Shown: positions 1-7,935 of the stretch, piece after piece
Layout: each line of letters opens with the position of its first letter
Numbering within the stretch: the first letter of the stretch is position 1
Origin: Pseudenterobacter timonensis
Lineage (GTDB): Bacteria; Pseudomonadota; Gammaproteobacteria; Enterobacterales; Enterobacteriaceae
DNA: 64,000 nucleotides
Assembly: GCF_900021175.1 (NCBI RefSeq)
Contig: NZ_FCOP01000012.1
Location: 310,001 to 374,000 of the forward strand
Direction: 5' to 3'
Program-made: the position numbers and the translations under genes
The notes under the pieces: model-generated
What the model was told of the DNA's origin: nothing
Seen by the model: the letters and a program-made list of their open reading frames with translations, nothing else
Database searches by the model: none

Positions 1-196
1 CCAGCTCCTGGATCAGGCGCAGAATGATCGCTTTGTGGGTCAAATGGCCTTGCGCGGCGAGGATTTCGCCAGTCACTGCTTTAAGCAGGGCAGACTCGTC
101 GGCCAGCAGCTCTCCGGCGTTACGAAGATAATTAGAAAGGGCCGGGTCGGGTAAATCTGCAAAGAGATCGGGTTTCGATAGCGTAGCCTGGCTCAT
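1..196 (-). CDS. ariR: AriR/YmgB-like biofilm and acid-resistance regulator, 3' end outside window
   Basis: Partial gene running off the left edge; 65 codons are visible from an ATG at 196-194. The visible N-terminus (SNYLRNAGELLADESALLK, followed by a helical stretch ending in ILRLIQELE) has the layout of AriR/YmgB. This is a small two-helix protein of the Biofilm-dev family that affects biofilm and acid resistance downstream of BluR. It is the third gene of a minus-strand run ycgZ-ymgA-ariR, the same order as in E. coli. The ribosome binding site is weak (GGTGTGA), which fits translation from a polycistronic message. Function is transferred from the family; only the N-terminal half can be judged. 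Confidence 0.7.
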   Translation of the reverse strand, partial: MSQATLSKPDLFADLPDPALSNYLRNAGELLADESALLKAVTGEILAAQGHLTHKAIILRLIQEL

Positions 197-235
197 GATG
201 TCACACCGGTTAAAATGTAAAGTTGATGGTTAGCG

Positions 236-556
236 TTAATGTTTTTTGCTGTCGGTACCTTGCTGGCTGACGCCAAACAACGGGTAAACGTTATCATTAC
301 TGCTGCGTCTGTTCCTTTCACGCTCGTTTCTTTCCTCTTCCTTGTTGTTTCTCAACGAACCGACGTCGCTGCTGGCGATCTCCGTAATCACGCACTGCAA
401 CGCTTCGCGCCGCTCTTCATCCTGCTCATGGGTTTTCATCACCCTCAACCGCGCGATAAGTGTCTTAATGCTGATCGGACCTTTCTCTTTTAAAAGAGAT
501 AAGACCGCTTCTCCAATCAGCTCGTCGGTCAGTTGCTCTAGTTCACTTCTCTTCAT
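236..556 (-). CDS. ymgA: YmgA-like two-component connector protein
   Basis: 106-aa protein. Residues 1-65 (MKRSELEQLTDELIGEAVL, then ISIKTLIARLRVMKTHEQ) align well with E. coli YmgA, a small protein of the BluR regulon thought to act on the Rcs system and biofilm matrix genes. The C-terminal 40 residues are charged and Arg/Asn-rich (a run of EEERNERERNRR) and look disordered; they differ from E. coli. The start at 556 is preferred over an in-frame ATG at 601 because it matches the YmgA N-terminus and has an AGAG sequence upstream, while 601 has none. It lies between ycgZ and ariR in one transcription unit. Confidence 0.75.
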   Translation of the reverse strand: MKRSELEQLTDELIGEAVLSLLKEKGPISIKTLIARLRVMKTHEQDEERREALQCVITEIASSDVGSLRNNKEEERNERERNRRSSNDNVYPLFGVSQQGTDSKKH

Positions 557-698
557 AACTGCATCTCTGATTGCCTCACTCTGCTGTGCAAAACGCGGCA
601 TACAGTCAGTTCGGGTACGGTGTCGAAACAGTTACCTCTTTGTAAGGCAACGCACCGGAACTGACTACGTAAAGGGTATTCAGTAGCTGGCCAGGATC

Positions 699-938
699 TC
701 AACGGTCAAACAGCAGACCAATCAACGTGTGGTAGTGGGTCTCTTCCTCTTTATCACTCACCATTTCAAGACGGGACAGCAGCTTGGTACAGAGTGACTT
801 ACGATTCAGAATTTTGCCCTCACGCAGAATTTCCACCACAATCTGGCCAAGCGTCTCCTGCTGAGTGGGTAAGGCCGCTTTATTAAAATAGCGGGTAATG
901 GCACTCGCTGCATCCGGTAGATAACTGTTCTGGCGCAT
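699..938 (-). CDS. ycgZ: YcgZ, first gene of the BluR-controlled small-protein operon
   Basis: 79-aa protein whose whole length matches E. coli YcgZ, including AITRYFNKAALPTQQETLG and the ending HYHTLIGLLF. YcgZ belongs to the same small helical family as YmgA and AriR and modulates biofilm and envelope-stress signalling when the BluR repressor is released by BluF. It is the promoter-proximal gene of the minus-strand operon and is divergent from bluF, with a 296-bp AT-rich intergenic region holding two ACTGTACA repeats. A GGAG-type ribosome binding site (AGGAGCCCC) precedes the ATG. Confidence 0.85.
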   Translation of the reverse strand: MRQNSYLPDAASAITRYFNKAALPTQQETLGQIVVEILREGKILNRKSLCTKLLSRLEMVSDKEEETHYHTLIGLLFDR

Positions 939-996
939 GGGGGCTCCTGTAAAAGTTAATTATGTATAAGCGAAAACGTTATACAAGCTTGAAAAT

Positions 997-1017
997 ACTG
1001 TACACAAAAACTGTACA
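997..1017. promoter_or_regulatory. Paired ACTGTACA repeats, candidate BluR operator
   Basis: ACTGTACA occurs twice as a direct repeat (997-1004 and 1010-1017) in the AT-rich region between divergent ycgZ and bluF. TGTACA cores recur around bluR. BluR is known to repress ycgZ-ymgA-ariR from this intergenic region; assigning these repeats as its site is an inference. Confidence 0.45.
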
Positions 1018-1234
1018 ATTTAACAAATAAATTTTGAAATTTTTAGTGTTATCCATTTAATTCAATAACTTAATGGTTAATCAGCTATAACAATTCGCTA
1101 ACTTTGTTAAATATTTACTATGCATAGCGTAAATAGTTGCACGTTCAGACATGATTTAACCTTTTAGAAACAAGGCGACGCTTTGCCCTGTCTCTGATAG
1201 TGTGACGTTTCACTTATATCCTTTCGGACCCCAT

Positions 1235-2455
1235 ATGCTTACCACCATCATTTACCGTAGCCATATTCTTGACAACGTTCCGTCGCAGGAACTGGAAGCT
1301 ATGGTCGCTAAAGCAAATGAGATCAACAGTCGCGCTGACGTAACGGGAATTTTGCTGTTTAACGGCAAACACTTTTTCCAGTTGCTTGAGGGCCCGGAGC
1401 AGAAGGTCAGGGCGATATACGAACATATTTGCGAGGATCGCCGTCACTACAACGTCGTGGAGCTGCTGCGCGATTACGCGCCCGCGCGCCGTTTTGGCAG
1501 AACCGGCATGGAGCTGTTCGATTTACGCGAACACGACAGGGAGGAGGTGCTGCAAACCGTGCTGGATAAGGGGACCACTAAATACCAGCTGCTCTACAAC
1601 GACCGCGCGCTGCAATTTTTTCGCACGTTTGTGGAGGAGCGGGAGAAGGAGAACTACTTTGAAATTCCTCCTGCAGATAGCTGGAGCTTTGTTCCGGACG
1701 CCGATACGCCGTCGGAGCCTCCTTTACACCCCGATGAAACTGCCGACTGCCACTTCGCCTTCCAGCCCATTATTGACCCGCTGGCGCAGGAGATTATCTC
1801 CTGCGAGGCGCTGCTCCGCTCCCCGGGTGGCCATTCGCCGGAACATTACTTTGCCGGACTCAGCGGCGACGACATTTACCAGGCTGACCTGCAGAGTAAA
1901 AAAGTTGCCCTGGCGATGGCGGCGAAACTGGGGCTGCGCGAGCAGAGTCTGTCGATCAATCTGCTGCCGATGACGCTGGTGAAAGTTCCTGATGCGGTCG
2001 ATTTTCTGTTGCAGGCTATCGCGGATAACGGCTTTGTTCCTGAGCAGGTCGTCATCGAATTTACCGAGAGTGAGGTTATCTCGCGTCTGGATGAGTTTAC
2101 CGGTGCGGCCAGGCAGCTTAAGGCATCCGGGATTGGTATCGCTATCGATCACTTCGGGGCGGGGTTCGCCGGGCTGCTGCTGCTGGCACAGTTCCAGCCG
2201 GACCGAATCAAAATCAATCGGGAGCTGATCTCCGACGTGCATAAAAGCGGCCCAAGGCAGGCGATTATCCAGGCGATCATTCAATGTTGTACAACTCTGG
2301 AAATCTTGATCTCCGCGGTTGGCGTTGAAAAGCCGGAAGAGTGGATGTGGCTGGAAGCGGCGGGTATTTCGCAATTTCAGGGCTATCTCTTTGCGCCTCC
2401 AGGCTTTGGCGCCATTCCGGCGGTCGCCTGGCCGGAAAAGCGAGAGGAGCTGTAA
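1235..2455 (+). CDS. bluF: BluF, blue-light sensor with degenerate EAL domain (BluR anti-repressor)
   Basis: 406 aa (E. coli BluF is 403). Residues 1-95 form a BLUF flavin domain with Tyr7, Asn31 and Gln49, the residues of the blue-light hydrogen-bond network. Residues about 170-400 form an EAL domain. It keeps CEALLRS, but the metal-binding DDFG is IDHFG and the AEGVE motif is AVGVE, so c-di-GMP hydrolysis is unlikely. Known role of the family: after blue light and at low temperature it binds BluR and lifts repression. The ATG at 1235 is chosen over an upstream ATG at 1202 because the BLUF fold starts there. It is divergent from ycgZ, and bluR follows after 167 bp. Confidence 0.92.
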   Translation: MLTTIIYRSHILDNVPSQELEAMVAKANEINSRADVTGILLFNGKHFFQLLEGPEQKVRAIYEHICEDRRHYNVVELLRDYAPARRFGRTGMELFDLREHDREEVLQTVLDKGTTKYQLLYNDRALQFFRTFVEEREKENYFEIPPADSWSFVPDADTPSEPPLHPDETADCHFAFQPIIDPLAQEIISCEALLRSPGGHSPEHYFAGLSGDDIYQADLQSKKVALAMAAKLGLREQSLSINLLPMTLVKVPDAVDFLLQAIADNGFVPEQVVIEFTESEVISRLDEFTGAARQLKASGIGIAIDHFGAGFAGLLLLAQFQPDRIKINRELISDVHKSGPRQAIIQAIIQCCTTLEILISAVGVEKPEEWMWLEAAGISQFQGYLFAPPGFGAIPAVAWPEKREEL

Positions 2456-2470
2456 TCCGCCTGACGCAGA

Positions 2471-2565
2471 GGTTGTACAGCAGGGAAGGGGTTGATTTAT
2501 TGTCGCTATTTTGGAAAACTGATATCAAACGTTTCACAATTGTACAACATTCAAAGGTTGTACAG
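2471..2565. promoter_or_regulatory. Repeated TTGTACA motifs upstream of bluR
   Basis: Between bluF and bluR the motif GGTTGTACAG occurs at 2471-2480 and 2556-2565, and TTGTACAA at 2540-2547. A further TTGTACAA lies inside the bluF 3' coding region at 2287-2294. The shared TGTACA core with the ycgZ-bluF intergenic repeats suggests binding by the MerR-type regulator BluR and autoregulation. No strong promoter hexamers were assigned. Confidence 0.45.
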
Positions 2566-2622
2566 GCTTTCAGGATGGGTTAGCGTAACAGTTGAGTACC
2601 CGTTGTGAGCACGAGGATATCA

Positions 2623-3366
2623 ATGACCTTTTACAGCATCGGCGATGTGGCAGAGCGATGTGGAATTAATCCCGTCACGCTGCGCGCATGGCAGCGGCGG
2701 TATGGTTTGCTGAAACCCCAGCGTAGTGAGGGGGGGCACCGGCAGTTTGACGAGGATGATATTCTGCGCATCCAGGAAATTAAGCGCTGGATCGAAAGCG
2801 GCGTGCCGGTGGGAAAGGTCAAAGCGTTGCTGGACAAGGGTAAAATCCCCGCAGCGGGGGACTGGACAGCGCTGCAGGAAGAGATGATGTCAACCCTGCG
2901 GCAGGTCAGCCCGGCCAGACTGCGTACCCGCCTTGCCCTGCTGGGGCGGGAACATCCGGTTGATGCATTAATCGATCATGTTTATCAGCCAGTACGTGAA
3001 CGCCTGAGTCTGGATCTCAATACCGCCCGCGTGATGCTTAGCCTGCTTGATGGCGCGTTGATTGAACAGGCGGTGATCCATTTAGGCGAGGTGCGCCGTA
3101 AAGCGGGTAAAGATGCGCTGCTGATTGGCTGGGGAATTGACGATCGCACCAGCCTGTGGCTGGAGGCGTGGCGTCTTTCCCATACGGGCTGGCGCGTTGA
3201 CGTGCTGGCTGAACCTCTCGAAGAACTGCACCCGGAGTTTTTCCCGGGACAGCAGATTATCGTCTGGACCGGTAAACCCCTTTCACCTGACCAGGCGCAG
3301 CGGCTTGAACACTGGCGACGGCAGGGTTACGCCGTCGCCATCCATGCTCCCGCGCTTTCCGCTTAA
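2623..3366 (+). CDS. bluR: BluR, MerR-like repressor of the ycgZ operon
   Basis: 247 aa. Residues 1-70 are a MerR-type winged helix ([20 protein letters not shown], then [11 protein letters not shown]). The C-terminal 150 residues resemble the light/B12-sensor fold of BluR and MlrA but lack an obvious cobalamin-binding His motif, as in E. coli BluR. It represses ycgZ-ymgA-ariR and is released by BluF. The ATG at 2623 has GAGG seven bases upstream; a GTG at 2605 lacks a site. The last four bases overlap the stop of digH, which is convergent. Confidence 0.9.
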   Translation: MTFYSIGDVAERCGINPVTLRAWQRRYGLLKPQRSEGGHRQFDEDDILRIQEIKRWIESGVPVGKVKALLDKGKIPAAGDWTALQEEMMSTLRQVSPARLRTRLALLGREHPVDALIDHVYQPVRERLSLDLNTARVMLSLLDGALIEQAVIHLGEVRRKAGKDALLIGWGIDDRTSLWLEAWRLSHTGWRVDVLAEPLEELHPEFFPGQQIIVWTGKPLSPDQAQRLEHWRRQGYAVAIHAPALSA

Positions 3367-4667
3367 CTTCCCCAGCGGCGTTGCAGGTAGTTCACCGCCT
3401 GCTGAGCCTGCGGTTTATTGAGATAATCTTCCCTGAAGAGAATAGTGCCGTCGATATGCGGCACCGACTCGTTCAGATCCAACTGTTTCTTCAGCTCCGG
3501 CACCCCGCCGTTGACCATCCATTCCGGCTCAATACGCGACGGTTCGCCGACCTTATAGAGCGCGACCCCGATATAGAGACGGGTATGCGTCGATTTCACC
3601 ACGTCGGCCCACCAGCGGGCCAGCACATCATAGCGGGCAGCCTTGCGCGTAAAGGGCCAGTAAATTTGCGGCGCAATGTAATCAAGGTAGCCTTTCTGCA
3701 CCCACAGGCGGGTATCGGCAAACGATTCGTCGTAAGCGGCGGCGCCTGAGGTCTGCGAACCCGCCGGATCGTGAGAGCGGTTACGCCACACCCCGGCGGG
3801 GCTGACGCCAAACGCCACGTTCGGGTTGATCTGTTTGATGGTGCGGGAGACATTCTCGATCAGCAGCTGCGTATTGTGCCGACGCCAGTCCGCTTTGGAG
3901 GCAAAGCCCTGCCCGTAACGGCGGAAGGTCTGCTCATCCTGTAGGCGCGAGCCGGGCGTCTCGGTATAGAAATAGTCGTCAAACTGCACCCCGTCTACCG
4001 GGTAACGGGAAACCACTTCCGCCACGATGCTGGTGATCCAGTCGCGCACCTCCGGAATACCGGGGTCAAGTACATAGCGGTCCCCGGCGGTACGGACCCA
4101 CTCCCGGTGCAACACAAAGACGCTGGCCGGATTGAGAGAAACCGTCCGGTTCAGCTCCGCCACGGTAGAGGGTTTGATATTGGTGGAGACCCGATAGGGG
4201 TTAAACCAGGCATGAACCTGCATGCCGCGCCGGTGGGCCTCATCCAGCATAAACTGCAGCGGATCATAGCCAGGGTCCTGGCCGATGGTGCCGGTGAGCG
4301 TATCGGACCACGGTAAAATGCGCGAAGGCCAGAGCGCCGTGCCGTCCGGTTTGACCTGGAAGAAAACCGTGTTAATCCCCAGACGGCGGAGTTTGTCGAG
4401 CTTATCGGTCAGCGCCTTTTTCTGCATGGCGATGCGGGTTGCGCTATCCACTCCGTTAACCGAGGCCAGGGGCGGCCAGTCGAGCCGGGATACGGTGGCC
4501 AGCCAGATGCCGCGCATTGGCTCCCCGGGATGCTGAGGCTGAGTGGGCTGCGGCTCTCTGGCCACCGGCGGCAGGGGGGTGACCAGCGATTTTGGCGGCT
4601 TTGAGGCGCAGCTGGCGAGTAACAGCGCGCAGGCTACCAGCGCGCCGGAGCGAGTAAAAGATCTCAT
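3363..4667 (-). CDS. digH: DigH (YddW), divisome-localised glycosyl hydrolase lipoprotein
   Basis: 434 aa, close to E. coli YddW (439 aa). The N-terminus has a lipoprotein signal (LLLASC, lipid-modified Cys near residue 19). A GH10-like (DUF187/GHL10) TIM barrel fills residues about 50-400, with [16 protein letters not shown] at its start and [11 protein letters not shown] carrying the likely acidic catalytic pair. In E. coli DigH cleaves denuded peptidoglycan strands at the septum and sits in the outer membrane. It is seven bases downstream of the DUF2132 gene and probably cotranscribed with it; its stop overlaps that of bluR. Confidence 0.92.
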   Translation of the reverse strand: MRSFTRSGALVACALLLASCASKPPKSLVTPLPPVAREPQPTQPQHPGEPMRGIWLATVSRLDWPPLASVNGVDSATRIAMQKKALTDKLDKLRRLGINTVFFQVKPDGTALWPSRILPWSDTLTGTIGQDPGYDPLQFMLDEAHRRGMQVHAWFNPYRVSTNIKPSTVAELNRTVSLNPASVFVLHREWVRTAGDRYVLDPGIPEVRDWITSIVAEVVSRYPVDGVQFDDYFYTETPGSRLQDEQTFRRYGQGFASKADWRRHNTQLLIENVSRTIKQINPNVAFGVSPAGVWRNRSHDPAGSQTSGAAAYDESFADTRLWVQKGYLDYIAPQIYWPFTRKAARYDVLARWWADVVKSTHTRLYIGVALYKVGEPSRIEPEWMVNGGVPELKKQLDLNESVPHIDGTILFREDYLNKPQAQQAVNYLQRRWGS

Positions 4668-4674
4668 CGGGCGG

Positions 4675-4950
4675 CTACCCCTTCTGCTGGCGGTGGGTGG
4701 ACCAGGGCGACGCGGGCGCCGGCTCCGCCTGGTCTTGCAGCATCTCCAGATAAAGCGCCTCTACCTGCGCGCGCGCCCACGGGGTCCGGCGCAGAAACTT
4801 CAGGCTCGATTTGACGCTGGGATCGTTATTGAAGCAGTTGATGGTGATGCGTTTGCCCAGCTGATTCCATCCGAAGTGGGCAACCAGGGCATTGACCTGC
4901 ATCTCAAGCGTTACGCCGTGCAAAGGGTCCCTGGAGGTGTGAGCTGTCAT
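4675..4950 (-). CDS. DUF2132 (VF530-like) DNA-binding-fold small protein
   Basis: 91 aa. Residues 5-70 carry the VF530/DUF2132 signature (SRDPLHGVTLEMQVNALV, then NDPSVKSSLKFLRRTPWAR). The family has a small helical fold and no established function. The last 20 residues are a Pro/Gln-rich tail. It is the upstream partner of digH on the minus strand, separated by seven bases. An in-frame ATG is the only plausible start. Confidence 0.8.
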   Translation of the reverse strand: MTAHTSRDPLHGVTLEMQVNALVAHFGWNQLGKRITINCFNNDPSVKSSLKFLRRTPWARAQVEALYLEMLQDQAEPAPASPWSTHRQQKG

Positions 4951-5068
4951 ATATCGTCCATTAGTAAAAGTATCCGTGAAGAATAATAGGGCGCGAGGCG
5001 GCCAGGTGGCAAGCGACGACCACGGCAGGCTTTATTTTTGGACAAACGAGATATTCATCACATTTGTG

Positions 5069-5078
5069 CCATGCTTAA
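5069..5078 (+). promoter_or_regulatory. Candidate sigma-S type -10 element for the trehalose operon
   Basis: CCATGCTTAA matches 8 of 10 positions of the extended sigma-S -10 CTATACTTAA and lies 30 bp before the YghA-like start codon. No good -35 is seen, which is common for RpoS promoters. yghA and trehalose genes belong to stationary-phase regulons in enterics; the call is tentative. Confidence 0.35.
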
Positions 5079-5107
5079 TGTTCACTTACCCATCGCAAGG
5101 AGCCGCC

Positions 5108-5992
5108 ATGACGCAAGAAATCACCCAACGTTCGTTTGTTTTTCCTCCCTTTTCCGAACAGCTCCAGCCTTTTCCTGGCCTTGCCAGCAAAATGAAACCG
5201 CTGCCGGATCATGGCGAAACCTCCTATCAGGGGACCGGCCGGCTGATCGGTAAAAAAGCGCTGATTACCGGCGGCGATTCCGGGATAGGACGCGCCGTCG
5301 CGATCGCCTTTGCCCGGGAAGGGGCCGACGTGGCGATCAACTACCTCCCCGAAGAGGAGGAGGACGCGGTAGAAGTCATCCGTCTGATTAAGGCGGAAGG
5401 ACGTAAAGGCTGCGCCATTCCAGGCGATATTCGTGTGGAGTCGTTCTGCGATACGCTGGTGGAGCGCGCGGTGGCGGAGCTGGGCGGGCTGGATATTCTG
5501 GTCAATAACGCCGGACGTCAGCAGTACTGTAACTCCATTCTCGATCTCACCACCGCGGATTTTGACGCCACCTTCAAAACTAACGTCTACGCGATGTTCT
5601 GGATCACCCGCGCGGCGGTACCGCATCTGCCTGAAGGCGGCGCGATTATCAACACCTCGTCGGTGCAGGCGTTCGATCCTGACGCCATCGTCCTCGACTA
5701 CGCCCAGACCAAAGCTGCCATTGTCGCCTTCACCAAATCGCTGGCCAAACAGCTTGGCAGCAAGGGGATCCGCGTCAACGCCGTCGCGCCGGGGCCGTAC
5801 TGGACGCCGCTGCAGATCTCCGGCGGACAGCCGCAGGAGAAGATAACTTCGCTTGGCGCGCAGACGCCGCTGGGGCGCCCCGGCCAGCCGGCGGAGATCG
5901 CCTCGCTCTACGTCACGCTCGCCTCCATGCAGAGCAGCAGTTATACCACGGGTCAGGTCTGGTGTTCAGACGGCGGTAACGGCACGCTCTGA
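5108..5992 (+). CDS. yghA: YghA-like NADP-dependent short-chain dehydrogenase
   Basis: 294 aa, the exact length of E. coli YghA. Classical SDR fold after a 45-residue N-terminal extension typical of this group: cofactor motif TGGDSGIG (54-61), NNAG (133-136), catalytic Ser184/185, Tyr198 and Lys202 (YAQTK). It probably reduces aldehydes or ketones with NAD(P)H in the cytosol; the substrate is not known. The ATG at 5108 follows AAGGAG. The GH15 gene starts 43 bp downstream, so it looks like the first gene of the carbohydrate operon. In E. coli yghA is not next to trehalose genes, so the linkage here is notable. Confidence 0.85.
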   Translation: MTQEITQRSFVFPPFSEQLQPFPGLASKMKPLPDHGETSYQGTGRLIGKKALITGGDSGIGRAVAIAFAREGADVAINYLPEEEEDAVEVIRLIKAEGRKGCAIPGDIRVESFCDTLVERAVAELGGLDILVNNAGRQQYCNSILDLTTADFDATFKTNVYAMFWITRAAVPHLPEGGAIINTSSVQAFDPDAIVLDYAQTKAAIVAFTKSLAKQLGSKGIRVNAVAPGPYWTPLQISGGQPQEKITSLGAQTPLGRPGQPAEIASLYVTLASMQSSSYTTGQVWCSDGGNGTL

Positions 5993-6035
5993 CGCCCCGC
6001 AGGAAGAGAGGTTATTAACCAGCAAGGATAAATCC

Positions 6036-7850
6036 ATGAAAAACGCCGTTGTTCATACGCCCGAACGGGTAAAAGGATTTATGGGGCTGGGAGAGTACGC
6101 CGCAATCGGAGAAGGACGCTCCGTGGCGCTGATTGCGCCGGACGGGGCGATTGACTGGTGGTGCGCCCCGAACCTTGACTCTCCGCCGCTCTTTGACCGC
6201 CTGCTCGATACCCGGACAGGCGGCTATTTCGCTTTAACCCCCACGGAGCCCTATACCGTGAGTCGCGCCTACCGGGACGCGAGTAATGTGCTGGAAACCT
6301 GTTTTGAAACCGCGCGCGGCACGGTGCGAATAACCGAGTCGATCAACAGTACGCTGGCGGGCCGGTTGCCCTGGAGCGAGCTGGCAAGACGCGTCGAATG
6401 CACAGAGGGAGAGGTCAGCGTCAGGCTGGATCTCCTTTTCGGGACGGTGGGTGAAACGCTCTCCCCCTGGCGTTCAGAAACAGAGCAGGGGGGCGTTTAC
6501 CATATCGGCGATTTGATGGCGATACTGCTCCACAGTGACAACGTCACAATCAGTCATGCCTGTGATGAAAAGATCGAGGCGGAGATGGTGCTGCAGGCGG
6601 GGGAGCAGGCGGTGGTGGGACTGGTCATCACCAAAAACGAGCCGCTGGCGGTACCCGATATCACCGCGATTGACAGGCGCATCGAAACCAGTCACAAGGC
6701 CTGGACCGAATGGGCGGACGGGCTGACGTGGGAAGGCTGCTATAAAAAACATGTGGTGCGCTCCGCCCTGGCGCTGAAGTTTCTCTGGTACTCCCCGACC
6801 GGCGCCCTGGCCGCGGCGGCGACCACCTCGCTGCCGGAAGGCATTGGCGGTGCGAAAAACTATGACTACCGCTACGCCTGGGTGCGCGATGCCTGCCTTA
6901 TCATCAAATCCTTTACGATCCTGGGGGTGCTGGAGGAGTGTAAAGCGGCTTTCTCATGGCTGTCGCAAACTATCATGAAGCATGGTACCGAGATGCGCAC
7001 CTGTTACACCCTGGACGGAGAGCTGGTGCCGCGGGAACGCTATCCCGAACTGGAGGGCTACAAAGGGTCGCGCCCGGTACGCATCGGCAATAACGCCCGG
7101 GACCAGCGCCAGCTCAGCATGTATGGCGATATGCTGGGGGTGGCGAAGCTGTTTATCGAGGCGGGTCATATTCTTGACCTTAATACCTCCCGGCTGCTGG
7201 GCCAGCTGGCTAACCAGTGTGCCGACCGCTGGCGAATGAAGGACTCCGGCATCTGGGAGCTACCGGAAGAGCGGCACTATACCCACTCCAAAATGTGCTG
7301 CTGGCTGGCGCTGGATTGCGCCATCGTGCTGGCGGAGGACAAGCATATCGAGCCCACATGGAAAGGGCGCTGGGTACGGGAGCGGGACCGCATCCGCGAC
7401 TGGATAGAGGAGCACTGCTGGTCGGAGAGCCGTCAGGCTTACCGCTTTTATGCCGGGGACGATCACTATCTGGACGCCTCTCTGGGGCTGGTCTCCCGCT
7501 ATGGTAATCGCGTTAACCCCGCCAGAATGAAATCCACCTGCCACGCTATCCGTCAGGAGCTGGGGGCGGGTAGTGCCATGCTCTATCGCTACAGCGGCGT
7601 GGAGAAAGAAGAGAGCACGTTTGTCGCCTGCTCTTTCTGGCTAGTGGAAGCCTGGGCCTCGCTGGGGGAAGTCGCGCTGGCCCGCGAGAGCATGGATGAG
7701 ATTCTTCATAAGCTCTGCAACCGCGGGAATGTGGAGACCTTTAACGAGATGTTTGATATCCGAACCGGCGAGTGGCGGGGAAATATGCCCCAGGGGCTAA
7801 GCCATCTGGCGCTGATCAGCGCGGCCAAAGCCATAGCCGACAACGAATAA
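6036..7850 (+). CDS. Glycoside hydrolase family 15 (glucoamylase/trehalase-like)
   Basis: 604 aa. Cytosolic: no signal peptide. N-terminal beta-sandwich (residues 1-230) then a GH15 (alpha/alpha)6 barrel with YDYRYAWVRDACLI near residue 280. The general acid Glu408 is in GIWELPEE, and a second Glu538 in FWLVEAW fits the general base. Family members release glucose from alpha-glucans or hydrolyse trehalose; sequence alone does not decide which. Its place between the reductase and treZ points to alpha-glucan or trehalose turnover. The ATG at 6036 follows AGCAAGGA. A 13-bp palindrome separates it from treZ. Confidence 0.85.
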   Translation: MKNAVVHTPERVKGFMGLGEYAAIGEGRSVALIAPDGAIDWWCAPNLDSPPLFDRLLDTRTGGYFALTPTEPYTVSRAYRDASNVLETCFETARGTVRITESINSTLAGRLPWSELARRVECTEGEVSVRLDLLFGTVGETLSPWRSETEQGGVYHIGDLMAILLHSDNVTISHACDEKIEAEMVLQAGEQAVVGLVITKNEPLAVPDITAIDRRIETSHKAWTEWADGLTWEGCYKKHVVRSALALKFLWYSPTGALAAAATTSLPEGIGGAKNYDYRYAWVRDACLIIKSFTILGVLEECKAAFSWLSQTIMKHGTEMRTCYTLDGELVPRERYPELEGYKGSRPVRIGNNARDQRQLSMYGDMLGVAKLFIEAGHILDLNTSRLLGQLANQCADRWRMKDSGIWELPEERHYTHSKMCCWLALDCAIVLAEDKHIEPTWKGRWVRERDRIRDWIEEHCWSESRQAYRFYAGDDHYLDASLGLVSRYGNRVNPARMKSTCHAIRQELGAGSAMLYRYSGVEKEESTFVACSFWLVEAWASLGEVALARESMDEILHKLCNRGNVETFNEMFDIRTGEWRGNMPQGLSHLALISAAKAIADNE

Positions 7851-7852
7851 AC

Positions 7853-7896
7853 GTGACAGTGTCACATCATTCCTTGCAGGCTGGTCTAAGCTATTT
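7853..7896 (+). promoter_or_regulatory. Palindrome and possible internal sigma-S promoter before treZ
   Basis: GTGACAGTGTCAC (7853-7865) is a perfect inverted repeat with a one-base centre just after the GH15 stop. About 25 bp further on, GTCTAAGCTATT resembles a sigma-S -10 (CTA-N2-CTA). These could allow treZYX to be controlled separately from the first two genes. This is inference only. Confidence 0.3.
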
Positions 7897-7935
7897 TTCG
7901 TATCGCATTAACTTTACGACAGATGAGGGCAATGA

